Both the position numbers and the translations under genes were made by a program. A model generated the notes under the pieces. The model worked only from the letters and a program-made list of their open reading frames with translations. It was not told where the DNA came from and ran no database searches. A DNA stretch of 45,069 bases from Hyphochytrium catenoides (lineage: Eukaryota > Sar > Hyphochytriomycetes > Hyphochytriales > Hyphochytriaceae): the NCBI GenBank assembly GCA_900088475.1, contig FLMG01000909.1, positions 1 to 45,069 on the forward strand. The letters run 5' to 3'. The first letter of the stretch is position 1. The number at the start of each line of letters is the position of its first letter. Below, piece after piece: positions 12,701-22,897 of the stretch.

Positions 12701-14757
12701 TAGCTTATCCTCCATCTCCCTACACGGTGTAAATAACATAACCCTTTTTAGTCAAGACATTGAGGCGCGATATCTAGCAACTATCAGAATGTGAGACGAA
12801 TCGCTATGTTAAGGGGTGGCGCTGCGAGGACGCCGGCAGTGCAGAGCAAGAGAAATAGGACCAAATGAGTCATAGACCCTATGGCATACACTTACTTGAG
12901 CCACTTTGCCAGGCCTTCCACAATCAGTAACATAGTCCTATGAACAGCATTATCGTCCAGTCTTTTTATGTTGACGACCTCCCATAACTGTCGCACGCAA
13001 TCCTGCAGAATTGAGAGCTCAACTTCCCAACTCGCGCTACTTCGGGCGATGTCTTCCATGTTGTGGGCTTCGTCTAGAATGATGACAGCGTCCTGCAGAT
13101 CTACGTCCATGGCCTTTCTTACTCTGGGATCGATAAGGTAGTTGTAGGGGCAGAATGCGATGTTGGCTTCTGCTAGGAGAAGTTTGGCGGTGAAATAGGG
13201 GCACGCCTTGTGGTCATTGCCCTCGCTCATTATGTCTTCAATATCCCACATCGGCGGCATACTGTTCTTAAGGCCCTACGACGTGTGAGAGGTGAGGGAC
13301 AAGGCGCGCCAGCTATGAGCGGATGTATGAAGTAGATATAGCACCTCTTTTGCTTTGTACTCCACATAGACCTCGAGTTGACAATGAAGGGAGGCAGTTT
13401 GCGACAGCTTACCTTAACCCCCTTGAAGTTTCTGCACTTGTTGGCGTCCAGCAGTTTCTTGCACTCATCATCCTTGTTTGGCGCTCTCGACACCTTGTTA
13501 TGATTGCAATAGTGTGCTCGAGATCCTAAAATGGTCATGCTTAGAGGGCCCCGTTCCTCTATTCTCTGATATACTCCGGGCAATCTCTTCAACTCCTGTA
13601 TGACCTAAGGACGAGAGATGTAGCAAAGAGCATTCACAGTTGCCAGGGAAACATTAGAGGCTTTCAAGCAACAAGTGCAGAGAATAAGACGCGATCACCA
13701 ACAAGCGGGCGAGAGTACCTGGTTTAGCTGAGAATGGGTGCGAGAGGCGAAGTATATCCTGGGAAGCTTTTTCCTTTTCATCCTTTTGTTGGCCATAACC
13801 TTAAGAGCTGATTTGGTGGCACGGCTCTCTATCATTTCCTTGCTCTCAGGAGATTTCGAACTTGGTTCATAAGATAGCTCTACTTTTGGAGGAGCTGTCT
13901 TCGCGACAGTCTTGGGCCCGATCACTTCAAAGTCATCATCTTCGTCTGCTTCCTCCTGAATTGATCCTTTGAATTTGTACATTTTCAATCTATCTTTCAC
14001 TGATAAGGCAAAGGGTGAGTGAATGCTGAAAATAATGTCGAATAGGGAGGATTTGGCGTGAACTAGTTCTTTCGAAAAATAAGGCAGACAAGGAGCGAAA
14101 GGGGAGAAAGCGAGCGCCGCAGAATAGACAAGTTGGAGGAAGAGAAGATTCCGTATGAGGTAGACTTGTGACAGTTCAGGCAACGACGGAAGCTGGCCGA
14201 CAGTGGCTTACCTGTGCTTGTATCTTGTCCTTCAGTTGCTTGCCTTGAGAGTCTTTCCATCTCACTCTTTTTCACTCTGTCAAACTCTTGCTGATATTCT
14301 TCATCCTCTTCCTTTAGGAGCGCTTCGGACTCTTTCTTCTGCCAAGATAGGGCTGAGCACATCAGCGCTAAGGTCTTACCAGTACCGGTAGGTGATTCAA
14401 TGAGAGCATTTTTCTTGGTCTTTAGCGCAAAAAGGACCTGAAAGGTGGGTCCTTTTGAGTGCCTTGCTCTCGCTGGTCGTCCTGGTTACGGGGATAAGGC
14501 TGTGTTACCTTTGACATAATGGCTAGCTGGGCTGGGAAGGGCTTCTTGTCAGCTGGAAAATATACAGGGTAACCCATAACCGGGAACACGGAATGGCTGT
14601 CAAGCTTGAGAGCATCCCCCGCTTGCGACTTTGGAATACTGACACTACATGGTTTCAGGTGCTCTAGAATTGATGGTGGAAGAGTCCGTTTCTTGCCTTT
14701 GTTCCGTATCCCGGGGGCTTCCTCCCCATTGTGCTGGTCGTCGTCCAACGGCGACAT
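9715..14757 (-). CDS. BRIP1: FANCJ/BRIP1-type Fe-S superfamily 2 DNA helicase
   Basis: 5'-3' DNA helicase acting in interstrand-crosslink and replication-fork repair. Exons from the 5' end: 14509-14757, 14212-14437, 13719-13999, 13413-13604, 12896-13275, 12611-12719, 12301-12489, 11906-12127, 11437-11635, 11189-11258, 10764-11000, 10482-10555, 9917-10366, 9715-9833. All junction phases close, giving 998 residues. Seen: Q-motif region [19 protein letters not shown]; Walker A SPTGTGKT (K about residue 104); four Fe-S cysteines at about 285, 300, 309 and 341; DEAH at about 384-387; motif [13 protein letters not shown]; and motif VI region [17 protein letters not shown]. The FCPYNYLID and [10 protein letters not shown] stretches are closer to FANCJ than to RTEL1. 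It is shorter than human FANCJ (1249) because the C-terminal tail is small. The ATG at 14757 is the first in frame; an upstream 5' exon remains possible. If the 83-nt last intron is retained, translation stops at 9816. Confidence 0.93.
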
Positions 14758-15975
14758 CGCGAAAGAACGAATGTCTACCTCAGGCACCCTTTCGGCTCTT
14801 GCTATGTAGGGCTTGATTCGCCAATAATGTGAATCGTGGGTCGCTCTTCTAGGGGAGCTGATCCTCTAGCCGCTCGTACTGATATTCCTGAATGTTCTGT
14901 TCTATCACTCATCCAGCTGAGCCTTAAGTATTAAACTCTTTCTTCCAATGACGCCCCTGCAGATTTCTGACAGACGAGCTCTTTAATGCCCAAAGCTCCT
15001 ATAATATAGCGAAGGAGCTGCGAAGAGCTTCCCATACGCAAAAGCGATAAATAAAATAGCTGGAAACCAATCCGCAGACAACGCAAATATTAGAAGACAA
15101 CAATTCGAAAATAATATTAGCGCGGAAAGTGTTGTTGGTTCCCGCCATAATTAGCGGTTAGCGGCTCTTTCTTTTGACAGAGACATTCATACCGCAGCTG
15201 ACGGGATCTTCTGCTGCAGTGCGGACTAACAGGATCTATGGCCTCGCTGTATGGCATCATACCTGCGACCTGAGGTCGTTGTTCAACTGTCTGTCTCATC
15301 GTCGTCATCGCCAGATAGGTAGTGCCACTGATGGGTGCGCTGAAAGAAGGTTTAACAGACCGGAGGACGAGGAAAGCGAGTCATGTAGGTCCAAGCCGAT
15401 CAGTTGATGAATACGGGGCCTAGTTAATCGTCTTCCGGAGTGAGGAGCGGCGGAGTACAGTTCATTCTTCTTTCTAGTGCTTCTTCATGGTGATGATGAG
15501 AGATGCGTAGCTGCAGAGTCGCCTTGAAAAGGATCTGATGAATCGGCGAAGACAACAGAGTCCGTGAGGTGCTCCTGCATCATCATGAATGAGCATTACT
15601 ACTCTGAGTCATTTGACCTATGGGGTTGAACGATAGATCTACAGCCGGCACCCAAAGATGTTAGTCTTGGCACGGTACTGGGGCATACTAGAGGTCTGCC
15701 TGTGAAGTACCTAGGTAAGCAACTACTACTTCTTTCTTGAAGAAATGCTGCTAGGACGGGGTATTCATCGTCATTTGTCAACTTTTTTAGAGTTCAGCAA
15801 TAAATAAGTAGTAGAGAAGACCATGTTTTTCCTAGGGCTAGCTACATCGTGCGTACAAACAGTAAGCTCTGCTATGACTGTGGATGGGCAGCGCTTGCTC
15901 AACCCCTCAAAATAAGACAAAAGCATTGTGCTCGCCTTCGTTTCTAGTAGTGTCACGCTTAACTGATTTGTCCTT
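14758..15975. other. Intergenic, no gene recognised
   Basis: About 1.2 kb upstream of the FANCJ gene and downstream of the first secreted-protein gene. It contains a short minus-strand reading frame beginning with ATG at 14912 that ends near 14802. It could belong to a FANCJ 5' leader, but no splice that enters the helicase frame was found. Nothing else coding was seen. Confidence 0.5.
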
Positions 15976-16452
15976 TTAGAGGCGGAACTTGTAGTTCGCT
16001 CCATACTTGCTGTCCCACTTTCCATCTTCATTTTGAAGAGCAACCTCTACATCCCATGCGTTGGCCTTGCCATTATGGTCGTAGGCGTAGAAGAAGAGCG
16101 CGCTCTCCTCCTTGGGAGGAGGATCATAGGTAAAGCAGCAGGTGACATTTTGGATGTCACCGATCTCCTTGTACTCATAGTGGGTATAGTTTTTGAGCTT
16201 GAAGGTCCCTGAGCGAGAGTTCAGCTGAACCCAGGCGCTCACCTTCCCTGGGCTTTCGGTGTGAAGGTAGCCACTGTATCGTAGAGCCACGCGGGGTACG
16301 CTAAAGTCTTTGTTAATGGCGCAGACTTCCAAGGGACCGTCGGTCTTGCACTCTCTCTGAATGGGATAATTAGGCCCGTAAAGAGATGCCTCACCGAAGG
16401 TACTGGCCAGCAATGCTACAGCTACAGTAGCAACGAACTTGAAGAATGCCAT
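15976..16452 (-). CDS. Secreted four-cysteine protein, paralogue A
   Basis: Single-exon ORF of 158 residues. The first 22 or so residues form a classical signal peptide (hydrophobic core VATVAVALLA, small residues before the mature start near ASLYGPNY), so the product is predicted to enter the secretory pathway. The mature part has exactly four cysteines (REC, VCAINK, TCC), an N-glycosylation sequon in the conserved QNVTCC, and a second sequon NYT. It shares the block SPGKVSAWVQLNSRSGTF and the C-terminal motif WDSKYGANYKFR with the two other copies, about three quarters of mature residues overall. The family is not recognised. The ending loosely recalls the WDNNxGxNY signature of CBM21/CBM53 starch-binding modules, which is inference only. 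Unlike nearly all neighbours it has no intron. Confidence 0.88.
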   Translation of the reverse strand: MAFFKFVATVAVALLASTFGEASLYGPNYPIQRECKTDGPLEVCAINKDFSVPRVALRYSGYLHTESPGKVSAWVQLNSRSGTFKLKNYTHYEYKEIGDIQNVTCCFTYDPPPKEESALFFYAYDHNGKANAWDVEVALQNEDGKWDSKYGANYKFRL

Positions 16453-18973
16453 GCTGGTTCACAAGAGATGATATGCAAAGCGGGGAGTGACTATACGAGG
16501 ACTCTTCTTAGAGATAATGATCGTTGTTGCTTTGGTCCCCCACGGCAATCTTTGGAATGAGCCCAACTCTGACCGGACTCCTAGAAGGAGACTTCTGAGC
16601 AATCTATTACTAGAGTGATGTGCCAAAGTGAAAAGTTCTGTTGTTAATTGATAACACCTCGCAATCTATAAATAACAATATGACGAGCGAAGCATTGACG
16701 GATGGCAATTTATCAGAGAAGGCAGCAGGCAGGGAGCCAGAAGAAATCAGACGAGGGAAGTGGCGCGAGGGCGTTACGACCTATTCTTTTATCGCTAGAA
16801 AAAGGTTGTTGCTAACCCACCACGACGACCTCTTCTGAACCCTTGCTGTCGTTACATTATTGTATGGTTCTTGCCACTCCTCGTCATATCTCCTCCTTGC
16901 ACCTCATAGGGAGCTCGCGTTCTCAGCTGGGGACCTCAACTAGGAGGAGCACATAACAAACCAAGATATACATACATATACATAACATGTATATGGCTCA
17001 GAACCCTGACAGGAGCTTCGAACATTTCTCCAGCAGCGAGTTGGACAGCCGCATCAGCAAGAGAAAAAGAGGTCAAAATAAAGACATGGATCCGTCGAGG
17101 AGATGAAGCCATGTCCTGCCAGCAGGCCTGTTTCCTTCTTTCCTGTCCGTCGGCAAAGATTCTCGTAGTTGGAGGATCAGCCTTGTGAAAGTTATGACAC
17201 ATAAGAACACGTCCAAAGGTCATGCTTGGCCTTGTTCCTCTTCATTAGTCGCCTCAATTCATTCTCTTCCAACGAATCAGCCCGAGGTAGTAGCTTTGAT
17301 GGCCGACTAAATAGGTTACTGGCTGTTTTCGGGGCATTGTTCTCCTGTTTGCTGGAGGGCAAGGGGCTTGTCCTTCCTCTACCCACCCGACCCCACGGAT
17401 CATTGTCACACCTCCCAGGTTCTAGAAAAAAGTATTGGTCCCTCTTAGTATGGTTCGCCATCCAAGACGACGAAAGAGAGAAATGCCTCATTCTTTTGCT
17501 CTCATCATATACATGTATATATATACGACCAATGCTGGTCAGTGTCTTCAGTCAAAGATGATAATCATCAGAAGTGTAGCAACAGCTTGACAGCAGCCAC
17601 TAGGAGGAAGGAATGCTCCGCTTCTGGACTCTGCTTCAAGATCATGAGGAGCTGCCTCCTCGTTGGTCATAATAATCCATGCACTAAGTCAACTTGTTTT
17701 GGCTTTACCAGCAGCCACCCACAAACAAGAAAGAAGATAATAGCACTAGAGAACAACAGAAGAGCAAGTAAGAATAGGAGAAGAACGATAGCAGCGAACC
17801 TCAGCAGGCTGGTGGTGGTGGGACGATGTGATTTATTAGCAATGCACCACCTTCTGCAGCATCCCACCACCACGAGGATTAGCTTGATGCCCTTGTTGTT
17901 GCTTCTTCCTTCTTGGTTGCTGTTGGAGGACGCTGCTGTTCGCTGCCGCTGCTGCTGGCGGGTGCTGATGATTGAGTGGTGATGATGCTCATCCTCTCTC
18001 CCCTTCACTTCCTGCGCTCGCCCATTACGACTCTCTACGCGCAGTTTGGACGGATGATCTGACTGAGGAACCTGTAGGAATGGCGCTGACAGTGATGGCC
18101 AAACCCCCGCACGACCATTCTTCGAGTTTCCTTTAGTTACAGTACGAGTACCTATTCTTGAAATTCGGTCACTTCGCCCCCATCACACAGGACATCGAGA
18201 GTTCATCATGATAAGGGGTGCCGATACTAACGATTGACAACCGAAAATAGAAGATGCAACTACTGCATCGATCCACAGATCCCCCAGGTGCGGGCTCCGT
18301 TACAAGCCGAGTTTGTTGTACTCGGAGTAGTAAAGGCAGGAGGGTACGAGGGGAGACTGGGGGTTTGGCGGCTGGGCTCACGAACAGCCGTCATTCACCA
18401 GCAGGAATGAGCACATCGACTCATCACTGGGATGATAATGGCTTTCACTATTCGGGGGGCGAGGAGGAGGAGGCCACTCTAGCAGAATAGAAGAAGAAAG
18501 GAAGAAGTAAAGACAGAGCCCGATTCAGCAGTATGTGTGGCCTGACGATTGCAAAGGAATAATGGGATAGTAGTAGTACTCATCATCAGAACAGGTTCTT
18601 GTTGGGTGGGAGCCGCCATCATCGTGCTTGCTGCCTTGACGACGGAAAGAACGAAGAAGGAATGATAATGACGAATTACTCATCAACCTAGTGTTCTTAG
18701 TTATTGTGGAGCCGTCGTCCTATGCTTGCCTCAGTCCCAGGCCCCGGCGAACTGATTATACTCATCAACGAGGGTTTGTGCTGACTAGTAAGATGTCGGT
18801 TGATAGCAGCTCAGTCTGTCTGGCTTTTAGAAAGAGGATAGCGATGGTTATAGCAACTATTCAACAACGAATACTCTATCTTGCTTTTATTTTCTTTTGA
18901 AATAAGTAGTGCCAGGACCCTATTTTTATTATGGTGAATCTTGCTCGTCGTTCTTCGGCGGCCCCACGATCAC
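16453..18973. other. Long intergenic region between secreted paralogues
   Basis: 2.5 kb without a convincing gene. Short ORFs on both strands (for example 17542-17982 and its antisense 17667-18008) are driven by Gly/Arg/Leu-type triplet-rich sequence and resemble nothing known. A block at 17189-17208 recurs upstream of paralogue B (see separate entry). The region presumably contains the promoter of paralogue A and the 3' UTR of paralogue B. Confidence 0.5.
17189..17208. repeat. Conserved upstream block, copy 1
   Basis: A 20-nt block containing 'aagttatgacac' followed by 'ataagaac'. A near-identical block with one inserted base lies at 20290-20310. The two copies sit 737 and 834 nt upstream of the start codons of paralogues A and B, in the same orientation relative to each gene. 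It could be a remnant of the duplication or a shared regulatory element. Confidence 0.45.
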
Positions 18974-19456
18974 CTACAGACGGAACTTATAGTTGGCGCC
19001 AAACTTGCTATCCCACTTCTTGTCTTCGTTGAAGAGCGCTACCTCTACATCCCAAGCGTTTGCCTTTCCGTTCTGGTCGTAGGCATAGAAGAAAATTGCA
19101 CTTTCGTCTTTGGGAACTGGATCATAGTTCCAGCAGCAGGTGACGTTCTGGATGTCCCCAATATCCTTCTGCTCATAGTTGGTGTAGTTGTTGAGCTTGA
19201 AGGTACCAGAACGAGAGTTCAGTTGAACCCATGCATTCACCTTGCCAGGGGTCTCATTGTGCAGAAATCCGTTGTATTTAACAGACAGGCGAGGCACGCG
19301 ATAGTCCTTGTTGATGGCGCAGACCTCTACGGGACCATCCTGTCTGCAGTCTCTCTGAACCGGGTAGTTTGGTGGGTAGTTGGAAGCCTCCACCGGGGTG
19401 CTGACAATGGCTGCGACGGCTGCAGCCGCAATAGCGATAGCTCTTAGAAAGACCAT
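18974..19456 (-). CDS. Secreted four-cysteine protein, paralogue B
   Basis: Single-exon gene of 160 residues. The ORF extends further 5', but the methionine at 19456 is chosen because it begins a clean signal peptide (MVFLRAIAIAAAAVAAIV) and aligns with the start of paralogue A. Mature features match the family: cysteines in RDC, VCAINK and TCC; sequons NET, NYT and the conserved NVT; block WVQLNSRSGTFKL; and ending WDSKFGANYKFRL. It lies 2.5 kb from paralogue A in the same orientation and 2.9 kb from the divergent paralogue C. Function unknown; a small extracellular beta-sandwich or carbohydrate-binding role is a hypothesis. Sequence between copies is mostly not conserved, so selection on the protein is likely. 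Confidence 0.87.
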   Translation of the reverse strand: MVFLRAIAIAAAAVAAIVSTPVEASNYPPNYPVQRDCRQDGPVEVCAINKDYRVPRLSVKYNGFLHNETPGKVNAWVQLNSRSGTFKLNNYTNYEQKDIGDIQNVTCCWNYDPVPKDESAIFFYAYDQNGKANAWDVEVALFNEDKKWDSKFGANYKFRL

Positions 19457-20289
19457 GATAATTCTGGTTCTTTGCAGAAGCGAGAGCCGAACGTGTAGAC
19501 AGAAGACCGCAAGTGTTGGTGAATGCTGGGCAGCTGGAAATTTTTGGAATGAAATACTGAATCCTGGTTGTGTACCGCACTCTGCAACCAATGACGACAA
19601 TGCCCTAGTTCGAGGTGAGGATATGTTTATAGAAGGATGCAGACGACAGAGAGGGTAATGAGCTTGATTATATGGTCCGAGCATAGGAGATCAATTACAT
19701 CTTCATATAATAATTCTATAGATAGTCCCCAGCGCAGAGCGGAGCGAGCAGCAGGAGGCAGGAAGACACGGTTGTGCAGAAAGAGGGCGGGACGGGACCT
19801 GGGGCACGAGGCAACCAAGAAGAGCAGCAGAAAATAAGATCATCATTCGTTCTCATACGATCTCGCAGGAGAAAAGCCAGTAGTAGTGTTACGACAACAA
19901 CAGCCTTTGTGCTGGCTCTCTGCTAGTAAGCCTGCTTCCATTATTGTCGCATCTCCAACTTAGATAGTGGATCCCGCCGCGTGAAGAGCAAATAAAGGAG
20001 AGGACTAGCCCGCGTGTTCGACAAGGAGAGCAGCCTTGCAGGTGCCGCGGGAAGAAGGAGCGAAGGGAAGGAAGGGCCCTGGTAGTAGTAAAGTGCGGGT
20101 ACCTTTTTCTTTTTAGTTATAATAGCAGGAAGTAGTTCTTTCTGCTACAGAGACACACGGATGTTTTCCAGCCACTTCTTCTTCTACATCGAAGTAGTAC
20201 TAGTCCCCACCGGCTGCTGGGTCTTCTGGCCTACTACCATCTCCATCATCAGGAGGCTGGTCACGGATGACCATCTGGATGCAAAAAAA

Positions 20290-20310
20290 AAGTTATGACA
20301 CAGTAAGAAC
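20290..20310. repeat. Conserved upstream block, copy 2
   Basis: Matches 17189-17208 except for one extra base. It lies 834 nt upstream of paralogue B. No matching block was found upstream of paralogue C. Confidence 0.45.
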
Positions 20311-21773
20311 AAGACCAAAAGTTCCGTTCCTTGGTCGCTCTCCTGCTCCTCCAGCACTTTAATGTGTCGTTGTGCTTGAGAGCCTAGGGAGACAGGGCGA
20401 TACACAGGTGATACGGATGTAGGTAGGTCTAATAATCAATAATAGAACTGCCATCTCAACTTCTAGAAGCTTGTGCTGGCTACTAAGGAACACCGCACTC
20501 TTCTTGCCTGTTGGCATTATCAGAACATTGATGCTTGCCTGCCTTCCTTTTACTTTTCGTCGACAGAAAGACAACTTCTTTGGCCTCCGTCCGTCCGCAC
20601 CCGAGCCCTGGAGGAGGGAGCAAGTGCTGCAAGTAGTGGCAGGAAGGAGTGGAGGGCAGGCAGAAGAGGCATGATGATGATGAGGTCATAGGCCCCAGGC
20701 AGGACGGATGACAGGAGGAGAGAAGGGAGTAGGAGGAGGAAAGAAAGGAAAGAATGGCCTGATGATGACGGTCCGCCGTCCTACCTCCTCCTGCCACTAC
20801 TTTGGCCAGCGACTCAACACCAAGGTAGTGCATCAATCTTTCTTGGCGGCGTGGAGGTAGTAAAGCATCTCCGCCTTGGCCATCTAGGTGGGTGGCCCAA
20901 GAACCGAAAATTATAAAGCAAGGTATACCGCCATGAGGGCCTTGGGTTTCCCTTATTTTGGGCCAAACATGATCACTTGCAACATACAATAGAAATCCGA
21001 CTTCTTAGTAGTTTCGGTCATGGTTAATTCTGGAGATGGAAGGTGGTATGATTGACGCTCTAATTGACTCCATCGGATCCCTCCCCTCCTTCCTCCTCCT
21101 CCTTCTTCGGCGATGATGTCGATGATGCAGCAGCGCTGTCCTGCAGATCAGAGTAGCAGCAGCGCTGTCCATCACTTCATGTTGATGTGAGGCTCCATAC
21201 ATAGTGCTCCGTACTAACAGGAGCTTTGTCTTTGTCTCCAGGTCCATCGGTTCTCCTCCCGTCGTCTTCTTCTTCTGCACTTCTGTCCTTCTTCTACTAG
21301 TCCTGCTGCTTGTCCTGGCGATACCTGGGTGGGGCTACGCTCGGTTCTATCGAACTTCTTTCTATGCGGTTATGTTGTGCCGCAAAGTCTTGTTCTGACC
21401 GTCCAAAGCAAGCTCGCCGACTCCGCATAGATTTCATCAAAAGCTGAGAGCACAAGGAACAGATAGAATAGTAGGGCGGTTGGACCACCTGTCTAACTTT
21501 AATTATTAGGAGCGACGAGGGCTCCAAACTGCTACGGGGAGTCCAAATGAGGTGGGAAGGAAAGAGAAGGGTCGCGATCTCTCCTCAACTGTTGCATCAC
21601 CGAATGAAGAATCTCATCATCACCTTCTGAGGTCACAATACACCGCTCATCTCTTATCCTTACTCGCTTTGTTAGGTCTCCCACTGTCTTCGTCAGGACA
21701 ATTAGGTTTAGCAGCTGTACAAAGCACACAATGAAGACCGCCAAAAGGTAGACAAAGATTACATCTGGGAATA

Positions 21774-21777
21774 NNNN
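21774..21777. other. Assembly gap (4 N)
   Basis: Four unresolved bases in non-coding sequence between paralogues B and C. Confidence 1.
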
Positions 21778-22405
21778 CTTATGCGTCGCACTTCTTGCTT
21801 ACTTGGGGTCATCACTGATAGAATAAGGTAGAGAGTATATATAAGACCAAAGAACAGAGAAGTTCTCCCATCGTAGGCTTCTCCGGGCTGCGTAGCCAAT
21901 GTTGTCCTCAAAGTCCCTCCTGATAATGCAAGCAAGATGGAAGAACAAGGACCATACAGGGGTCAGCTAGGCACGAGAGAGCGTCGTAACGGATAAGCAG
22001 TTGAATGCGGCGAAGGAGCTTGATTGCACAAAGGGGTTGGATTGTTAACGGTCTCCTGGCGAGTGGCTCAGGTACTTGCCAGCTGGTCCAGTCGTATCGC
22101 TGCCTCACTACCACGTAACCGTAACTTGTTACCTGTAGGGATTTCTAGGACCTCACACTGCTGATGGTTGGTCCTTTTGTCTCCATAGTCTAGTTCACCG
22201 CCACCCATAGTGCTCACCACTGCTGCCTAGTGACTCCCTTCGATGACCATCTTCTAGAACCTACTTGATCATTTGCTCTGTGTTGCATTCCATGCCCACT
22301 CATCACATCCTTTGAGATGAAGCACCCACTTTACGTTCCTCCAACTAAAGCTAAGTCCAGAGCCACCAGCCTTCTTGTCAACAAGAAGCTCAAAAAGCAC
22401 GCAAG

Positions 22406-22897
22406 ATGATGCCCTACGTGATGAGACATCTCGCACTTGCGACTGTTTCCTTCTTAGCAGCGCTTTCAAGCTTCTGGGTGGAGGCTTCTCTCTATCCTCC
22501 CAACATGTCTCTTCAAAGAGAGTGCCAGCAAGAGGGTCCTCTAGAAGGTTGCGCCATCAACAAGAATTATAGGATCCCTCGGTTGTCAGTCAAGTACACC
22601 GGTTATCTTCACACTGAGAGTCCGGGCAAGGTGAGTGCCTGGGTTCAGCTCAACTCACGGTCTGGTACCTTCAGGCTCAGCGATTTCAAAACTTATCAGT
22701 ATAAGGAGATTGGTGACATTCAGAACGTTACCTGCTGCTTTAGCTACGATCCGCCTCCGAAGGAGGAAAGTGCTATCTTTTTCTACGCTTTTGATCAGAA
22801 TGGCAAGCCAAATGCCTGGGACGTAGAGGTCGCGCTATTCAACGACGAGGAGAAGTGGGACAGCAAGTACGGGGCCAACTACAAGTTCCGCGTATAG
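22406..22897 (+). CDS. Secreted four-cysteine protein, paralogue C
   Basis: Single-exon ORF of 163 residues on the opposite strand to the other two copies. The N-terminus is a signal peptide (hydrophobic stretch ATVSFLAALSSFWV, mature start near ASLYPPN); either methionine of the initial MM could start translation. Four mature cysteines are conserved (REC, GCAINK, TCC), as is the NVT sequon, the block SPGKVSAWVQLNSRSGTF and the ending WDSKYGANYKFRV. The second sequon of copies A and B is missing. Changes against A and B are mostly conservative, consistent with three functional copies rather than one gene and decayed duplicates. Same unknown family and the same hypotheses as copy A. Confidence 0.87.
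   Translation: MMPYVMRHLALATVSFLAALSSFWVEASLYPPNMSLQRECQQEGPLEGCAINKNYRIPRLSVKYTGYLHTESPGKVSAWVQLNSRSGTFRLSDFKTYQYKEIGDIQNVTCCFSYDPPPKEESAIFFYAFDQNGKPNAWDVEVALFNDEEKWDSKYGANYKFRV

Larger units (their letters stand above)
19457..22405. other. Intergenic region between divergent paralogues B and C
   Basis: 2.9 kb without a convincing gene. It contains the second copy of the upstream block (20290-20310), purine-rich stretches near 20600-20760, and a four-base assembly gap at 21774-21777. The ORFs seen here (for example 20483-20989) are unlike known proteins and overlap each other on both strands. Confidence 0.5.

Noticed and set aside
11281-14757. Calling the helicase RTEL1 rather than FANCJ
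   Set aside because: Both families share the Fe-S helicase core, but [22 protein letters not shown] and the cysteine spacing match FANCJ more closely, and no RTEL1 harmonin-like or RING-type C-terminus is present.
14802-14912. Short ORF starting MSDRTEHSG as the FANCJ first exon
   Set aside because: No donor and acceptor pair of realistic length joins it to the helicase frame.
17542-18008. Overlapping ORFs rich in Leu or Arg
   Set aside because: Low-complexity triplet-rich DNA open on both strands, with no homology or splice support.
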